This document shows positions 5,995 to 9,864 of a DNA stretch of 9,864 nt, piece by piece (position 1 is the first letter of the stretch; the number at the start of each line of letters is the position of its first letter). A program made the position numbers and the translations under genes. The DNA is taken from contig JBOFCS010000069.1 of NCBI GenBank assembly GCA_051646185.1, positions 1-9,864 of the forward strand, read 5' to 3'. Below the pieces are notes generated by a model, which was not told the DNA's origin, did not search any database, and was given only the letters and a program-made list of their open reading frames with translations. The DNA is from JBOFCS01 sp051646185 (GTDB taxonomy: Bacteria > Actinomycetota > Actinomycetes > Mycobacteriales > Mycobacteriaceae).

Positions 5995-7266
5995 GCTCGG
6001 CGCTCTAGGGTAAGACTTTTTTGAAGCTGCTGATACTAGAGCTTGAGCAAGTGCAGCCGAAGTTAGACTGCATTGCCATGGACGGGCCCCGCCCGCGGCC
6101 AATCGTTCGGCAACAGAGGTTATGTTGACAACTTCTGGGCCGTCAGTTGTGCTCCAGTCCCAACATAGTTTTCGAACCAGTTCGGGTGAGAGCAAGTTCT
6201 CGACGGGAACTACAAGTTCTTGGCTGAGATTGGACAAAGCAGCTCTAGCGGCTTCAAGTCTTGCTGCGGCCACCGGATCTCTTTTTGCCCAACGATTTAC
6301 CGGCGGTGGACCGGTCAAAGGGGTTGTTATTGGCGGTAGTTCCGCTTCGGGAAGTTCTCTGGCTTTTTTCAGGGCAGCAATCCAGATATGGGATTGCTGT
6401 CGTTGTCGCTGTCCGCTGAAAATAGGCAGCTCGAGTAGCGCCTCAGTAGTTGTGGGATGTGATAGGGCAGCGCTTATAATTGCCGAATCAGGCAGTACTC
6501 GTCCGGGTGCAGTATCCTTGATCTGCGCTAAAGTATCACGGGCAAGCCATAATTCACGGATAGCTGCTAATTGTCTAGGGGACTTGATTTTATGAATCTG
6601 CGAAGTCCGTCGCCACCGTTCGGGTTTAGGGGCCTGAGGCTTTATTGTGCGAATATGCTCAAATTCTTCTGCGGCCCAAGAAATCTTTCCTTGTTTAGTC
6701 AGTTCGGCGTTCATAGCTGACTGTAATTCTAATAGTACTTCAACATCCAATGCAGCATAATTTAGCCAATTGGAGGGCAATGGGCGTATAGACCAGTCGG
6801 CTGCTCCATGCCCCTTAGCTAGGTGTAGCCCCAGGGTTCTTTCAACAATTGCTGCCAAGCCTACTCGCTCAAAACCTGCTAATCGTCCAGCAAGTTCGGT
6901 GTCGTAAAGGGCTGCAGGGTGCAGTCCCAACTCGGCTAGTCCGGGCAGGTCCTGGTCGGCAGAATGTAGCACCCACTCCAATGCGTTGATTACTTCTGCT
7001 AGCGGTTGTAATGCTTCGGGGTGTGGGATGGGATCAAGTAAAATCGTTCCAGAACCTTTGCGGCGTAACTGGATTAGGTAAGCTCGTTGAGAGTATTTAA
7101 ATCCTGAGGCTCGTTCAGCATCAACCGCTAGTGGGCCGTGCCCGTTGGCGAGGGCTCTTGCTGCTTTCCGGATCTGAGTAGGGTTGCAGGTTACTTCTGG
7201 GACCCCATCGCGCGGTTCCAATAATGGGGTTATCTGTCGCGCACAACCTTGCTCAATGTCAGGCAT
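5977..7266 (-). CDS. rnd: Ribonuclease D-like 3'-5' exonuclease with HRDC domain
   Basis: DEDDy-type 3'-5' exoribonuclease of the RNase D family, expected to trim tRNA and other structured RNA ends. Counting from the ATG at 7266 (429 residues): Exo I is LAVDAERASG with D49 and E51, Exo II is HSADQDLPGL with D106, and Exo III is NYAALDVEV with Y170 and D174. All metal-binding residues and the tyrosine are present. An HRDC nucleic-acid-binding domain follows at about 228-290 (SPRQLAAIRELWLARDTLAQ onward). The open frame runs three codons further to a TTG at 7275, but that TTG overlaps the best -10 box, and neither start has a ribosome site; ATG with leaderless translation is the simplest reading. 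It lies downstream of the DUF3000 gene on the same strand, 91 bases apart, and is convergent with dxs. Confidence 0.9.
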   Translation of the reverse strand: MPDIEQGCARQITPLLEPRDGVPEVTCNPTQIRKAARALANGHGPLAVDAERASGFKYSQRAYLIQLRRKGSGTILLDPIPHPEALQPLAEVINALEWVLHSADQDLPGLAELGLHPAALYDTELAGRLAGFERVGLAAIVERTLGLHLAKGHGAADWSIRPLPSNWLNYAALDVEVLLELQSAMNAELTKQGKISWAAEEFEHIRTIKPQAPKPERWRRTSQIHKIKSPRQLAAIRELWLARDTLAQIKDTAPGRVLPDSAIISAALSHPTTTEALLELPIFSGQRQRQQSHIWIAALKKARELPEAELPPITTPLTGPPPVNRWAKRDPVAAARLEAARAALSNLSQELVVPVENLLSPELVRKLCWDWSTTDGPEVVNITSVAERLAAGGARPWQCSLTSAALAQALVSAASKKSYPRAPSNGLES

Positions 7267-7274
7267 ATTCAGCA

Positions 7275-7312
7275 ATTTTACGGGTAGTCATAGTGATAAA
7301 GAATCGATTCTT
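7275..7312 (-). promoter_or_regulatory. Probable rnd promoter with leaderless start and a 14-bp palindromic operator candidate
   Basis: On the minus strand TAAAAT (7280 to 7275) is a near-perfect -10 box, followed by eight bases and then the rnd ATG (7266), so transcription would begin at or next to the start codon. There is no Shine-Dalgarno sequence. In the -35 zone lies the exact palindrome AAGAATCGATTCTT (7299-7312), whose edge overlaps where a -35 hexamer would sit (7298-7303). A dimeric repressor bound there would block polymerase. The regulator is unknown. Confidence 0.5.
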
Positions 7313-7357
7313 AGCGGGTCCGGTAGCGGTTTGGATCACATTGAGATCTTTACTTTA

Positions 7358-7960
7358 CTAGAGCCGATTTCTTGTGCTCAGTTCAGTTACGCCAACTGGA
7401 GGTAGGCCAGCGGCATACTCAAGAACTTCGCAGAATGCTTCAACGTGGGCACCCAGTTCGTGGGTGGTTGCGGTCCAAGAAGCTCGGAGTTCCAGTTGGT
7501 GTGCTCTTGGCGGTCCGGCGATATCCCCGTATCGCACCGATGAGGTTGCGGTGACAGTTCCTCCCAGAGCGGTTACTTTCTCGTGTCGGGTACTTAGTGC
7601 ATCGACAAGCCAGCTCCAGGCAACTTCAGGTAAAAGCGGGTCTGAAGCTAAAGCGGCATCAAGGTCTGCTTGGATATAGGCAACCAACCGCATAGTGCCG
7701 TTCCAAGCCTCGTCTCCAGCTGGGTCATGGAGTAAAATGAGCCTGCCGAAGGCGTCCCCTTCGGACTGTTCGGCAACAAAATTAGATTCAGGATGTTTGA
7801 CTTCAGCCCCGATGGCATAGCTGTAGGGTGCGAGTCGTTGAGGCGGGCGGATGGTGCCAATTTCAATTTCGGGACGAACAGAAACTGCATGCATCGCATC
7901 GATGGCGGCACGGAACTGGGCTGGCTCGGCTATGCCTACGGTGCCTGCTGTCGTCGTCAC
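7358..7960 (-). CDS. DUF3000 family protein, unknown function
   Basis: Actinobacterial conserved protein of unknown function, about 200 residues with the chosen start. Family hallmarks: RPEIEIGTIRPPQRLAPYSY near the N-terminus, then GRLILLHDPAGDEAWNGTMR, RLVAYIQADLDAALASDPLL, VAWSWLVDAL, LRASWT and a closing EYAAGLPPVGV. No signal peptide or membrane segment is seen, so it is probably cytoplasmic. The frame stays open to a GTG at 8074, but that would overlap the start of hemE on the other strand by 30 bases and add a Cys/His/Pro-rich stretch unlike the family. GTG at 7960 gives the usual family length and sits eight bases after a TAACGT -10 box. It lies next to an RNase D gene in M. tuberculosis too, as I recall, which hints at an RNA-related role but does not prove it. 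Confidence 0.85.
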   Translation of the reverse strand: MTTTAGTVGIAEPAQFRAAIDAMHAVSVRPEIEIGTIRPPQRLAPYSYAIGAEVKHPESNFVAEQSEGDAFGRLILLHDPAGDEAWNGTMRLVAYIQADLDAALASDPLLPEVAWSWLVDALSTRHEKVTALGGTVTATSSVRYGDIAGPPRAHQLELRASWTATTHELGAHVEAFCEVLEYAAGLPPVGVTELSTRNRL

Positions 7961-7968
7961 AGTAGCGG

Positions 7969-7974
7969 ACGTTA
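7969..7974 (-). promoter_or_regulatory. -10 box for leaderless transcription of the DUF3000 gene
   Basis: TAACGT read on the minus strand from 7974 to 7969, then eight bases, then the GTG at 7960. The spacing is the same as in front of rnd, and again there is no ribosome site next to the start (the nearest AGG is about 16 bases upstream). This supports GTG 7960 over GTG 8074. No clear -35 is visible. The rest of the 84-base divergent gap (7961-8044) holds the GC-rich segment CCACGGTGGAGGCGCGCC (7991-8008) and no convincing promoter for hemE. Confidence 0.4.
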
Positions 7975-8044
7975 GACCTGTCCAGCCATGCCACGGTGGA
8001 GGCGCGCCGGAGTGTGGACTATGGACGTGGCAACATAGGTCTTG

Positions 8045-9118
8045 ATGAGCAATTACATGTGTGCCCGACGCCACCTACCGGATTCTGCATACCTTGCCGC
8101 GGCCTTAGGTGCTCAGCCAAAGCGGAGGCCGGTATGGTTTATGCGTCAAGCGGGTCGTTCCTTGCCGGAATATCGGGAACTACGTCGTAATGTGGGCATG
8201 CTGGAGTCCTGTTTTAACCCAGATTTGGTGTGTGAAATCACCATGCAACCTGTCCGGCGTCATGGTGTTGATGCCGCGATTTTATTTTCCGATATTGTGG
8301 TTCCGCTTAAAGCTGCAGGAATTGATTTGGATATAGTTGCAGGTGTTGGACCGGTGATTGCACACCCAGTCCGCGCTGCGGCAGATGTTTGTGCTTTGCC
8401 GCAATTGGGAGGTGATCAAGTAGATGCGGTTGCTCAAGCGGTGGAACTGTTGACCAGTGAGCTTGGCGATACCGCACTTATCGGCTTTGCTGGAGCGCCT
8501 TTCACCCTTGCTTCTTATCTGGTAGAGGGCGGCCCTAGCCGTAACCACGAGCGAACCAAGGCCTTAATGCATGCTGATCCGGCAACCTGGCATGCCCTAC
8601 TTTCTCAGCTTGCCGATATCACCATTGCTTTTCTCTCAGTTCAGATTAACGCTGGTGTAGATGCCATTCAACTTTTTGATTCTTGGGCCGGAGCTCTTAC
8701 ACTGGCGGATTATCGTGAATTTGTACTGCCGCATTCGCAGCGGGTTTTTGCCGAAATTTCAGAGTTAAATTCTGGATCTGTTTTGCCCACAACGCATTTT
8801 GGGGTTGGCACGGGTGAATTGTTAGGGGCTATGGGTGAGGTTGGAGCTGATGTGGTGGGGGTGGATTGGCGGGTACCGCTTGATGTGGCGGCTCAGCGGG
8901 TTGGGTCCGGGAGAGCTTTACAGGGAAATTTAGACCCAGCGGTGTTGTTTGCCGGGTGGCCTGTTATTGAAAAACAGGTTCGTCGAATTATTGCCGAATC
9001 TGATCGTGCCCTTGGATATGGTGCGCGAGGCCATATTTTTAATCTTGGGCATGGGGTTCTTCCCGAGACTGATCCAGAGATTGTGACCCAGGTTGTGGAG
9101 TTGGTGCATTCGCTGTGA
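8045..9118 (+). CDS. hemE: Uroporphyrinogen decarboxylase
   Basis: Cytoplasmic, cofactor-free enzyme that removes the four acetate carboxyls of uroporphyrinogen III to give coproporphyrinogen III. In 357 residues: RRPVWFMRQAGRSLPEYREL with R34 and R38 of the substrate-binding loop, ILFSDIVVPLKA with the pyrrole-binding D83, GFAGAPFTLASYLVEGG, QLFDSWAGALTLADYREFV, THFGVGTGELL, LQGNLDP and FNLGHGVLPETDP with H336. All are family signatures and the length is normal. ATG at 8045 follows a weak AGG (8037-8039); the frame also allows TTG at 8042 or ATG at 8057, so the exact start is uncertain by a few residues. It shares a divergent start region with the DUF3000 gene and overlaps the next gene by four bases, so hemE and hemY are almost certainly co-transcribed and translationally coupled. 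Confidence 0.96.
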   Translation: MSNYMCARRHLPDSAYLAAALGAQPKRRPVWFMRQAGRSLPEYRELRRNVGMLESCFNPDLVCEITMQPVRRHGVDAAILFSDIVVPLKAAGIDLDIVAGVGPVIAHPVRAAADVCALPQLGGDQVDAVAQAVELLTSELGDTALIGFAGAPFTLASYLVEGGPSRNHERTKALMHADPATWHALLSQLADITIAFLSVQINAGVDAIQLFDSWAGALTLADYREFVLPHSQRVFAEISELNSGSVLPTTHFGVGTGELLGAMGEVGADVVGVDWRVPLDVAAQRVGSGRALQGNLDPAVLFAGWPVIEKQVRRIIAESDRALGYGARGHIFNLGHGVLPETDPEIVTQVVELVHSL

Positions 9119-9864
9119 CCTCGGTAGCTATAGTAGGTGGCGGCATTTCAGGGCTTGCCGCTGCTTATGAATTGCGAAGGGCGCTAGGTGATTCCGCTTC
9201 AATTGTGCTTTTTGAAGCATCAAGTCGATTAGGCGGTAAGTTATACACAGCTGAGGTAGCAGATTCACCTTTTGATCTTGGTGCAGAGTCTTTTATCTGT
9301 CGTCGTCCGGAAGTGTTAGAACTTGCCGAAGAGTTAGGCCTAACAGATTCGATTGTGCATCCAAGGGGGCTGACGCCAACGATATATGCGCGAGGCCAAC
9401 ATCATCAGCTTCCTCAAGAAACTCTGATGGGTATACCGTCTTCTGCTAGCTCAGTAACAGAATTATTTGATGACACCGAGTTGCGCCGTATCGAGGATGA
9501 GCCGGTAATACCGCTAACCTGGACTCCGGGTCAGGATGCGACGGTAGGGGATCTGGTCGGCTCGCGATTTGGCCAAGAAGTTGTGCGTCGGTTGGTGGAC
9601 CCTTTTCTTGGTGGTGTGTATTCGGGCTATGCTGAGTCGATTGGTGTGCGGGCGGCGTTGCCGACCTTAGCTGCCGCCTTAGATTCTGGTGCCGCGAGCC
9701 TGACCGAAGCGGTTCGTCTTTCATTGCCAAAACAACAGCAGGGTGCAGTTTTTGGCGCTTTTGCCGCCGGGTATCAAGTTTTTGTTGAAGCCTTAGCTAA
9801 GAGTGCTCAGGTACATACCGGCGTTGAGATTACTCAGATTCAGGCGCGGGGATCTGGTTGGAAT
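9115..9864 (+). CDS. hemY: HemY/CgoX-type FAD-dependent (copro)porphyrinogen oxidase, 3' end outside window
   Basis: Oxygen-dependent FAD enzyme. In actinobacteria it acts on coproporphyrinogen III, giving coproporphyrin III for the ferrochelatase of the coproporphyrin-dependent heme pathway, so cgoX is the functional name. The start is GTG at 9115, overlapping the hemE stop (GTGA). The frame is open without a stop for 250 codons to the right edge; the full protein is usually about 450-500 residues. An N-terminal Rossmann fold is clear: VAIVGGGISGLAAAYELRR (4-22), then VLFEASSRLGGK with E34 placed to bind the FAD ribose. FDLGAESFICRRPEV and the later VDPFLGGVYSG block are typical of the family. 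About half the protein, including the C-terminal FAD motif, is missing here. Substrate choice is inferred from lineage. Confidence 0.95.
   Translation, partial: MTSVAIVGGGISGLAAAYELRRALGDSASIVLFEASSRLGGKLYTAEVADSPFDLGAESFICRRPEVLELAEELGLTDSIVHPRGLTPTIYARGQHHQLPQETLMGIPSSASSVTELFDDTELRRIEDEPVIPLTWTPGQDATVGDLVGSRFGQEVVRRLVDPFLGGVYSGYAESIGVRAALPTLAAALDSGAASLTEAVRLSLPKQQQGAVFGAFAAGYQVFVEALAKSAQVHTGVEITQIQARGSGWN

Noticed and set aside
6122..6595. 157-codon open frame on the plus strand opposite rnd
   Set aside because: It lies wholly within the rnd coding region, its product is Ser-rich and resembles no family, and rnd has complete catalytic motifs. It is a shadow frame.
8001..8008. GGCGCGCC palindrome between the DUF3000 gene and hemE
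   Set aside because: It is a self-complementary GC run that matches a restriction site. No adjacent promoter element supports an operator role.

Overview
The window looks like chromosome of a mycolic-acid-group actinobacterium (Corynebacteriales), most likely a Corynebacterium or close relative. The proteins resemble the actinobacterial forms of their families. The order dxs > < rnd < DUF3000 | hemE > hemY is, from memory, the order of the Mycobacterium tuberculosis dxs1-hemY block, and corynebacteria share it. By eye, base composition is moderate for an actinobacterium, with many TTA, ATT and AAA codons. It looks even from end to end, and I see no sign of a recent foreign insert.

Layout. 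1-975 (+): 3' part of a TrmA/RumA-type RNA uridine-5-methyltransferase, cut by the left edge. 976-1062: a short gap with a palindrome, a possible promoter and a strongly structured leader RNA that can hide the ribosome binding site of the next gene. 1063-2400 (+): Na+/H+ antiporter NhaA with an acidic, calcium-loop-like tail. 2401-2484: gap with a possible SigK-type autoregulatory promoter. 2485-3905 (+): sigK-rskA, an ECF sigma factor and its membrane anti-sigma factor, overlapping by one base. 3997-5922 (+): dxs, first enzyme of the MEP isoprenoid pathway. 5977-7266 (-): ribonuclease D-like 3'-5' exonuclease with an HRDC domain, convergent with dxs. 7358-7960 (-): DUF3000 protein. 8045-9118 (+): hemE. 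9115-9864 (+): hemY/cgoX, overlapping hemE by four bases and cut by the right edge.

How they fit together. dxs supplies isoprenoid precursors for menaquinone, heme side chains and envelope lipid carriers. hemE and hemY are consecutive steps of the actinobacterial coproporphyrin-dependent heme route: uroporphyrinogen to coproporphyrinogen to coproporphyrin. The methyltransferase and RNase D act on stable RNA. NhaA (ion and pH homeostasis) and SigK/RskA (envelope-signal transcription control) sit as a unit between the RNA methyltransferase and dxs.

There is no mobile element, CRISPR array, tRNA or rRNA. No wholly new multi-gene system is evident. The most promising unexplained signals are regulatory: the nhaA leader RNA, the sigK promoter candidate, a 14-bp perfect palindrome in the rnd promoter region, and apparent leaderless starts for rnd and the DUF3000 gene.
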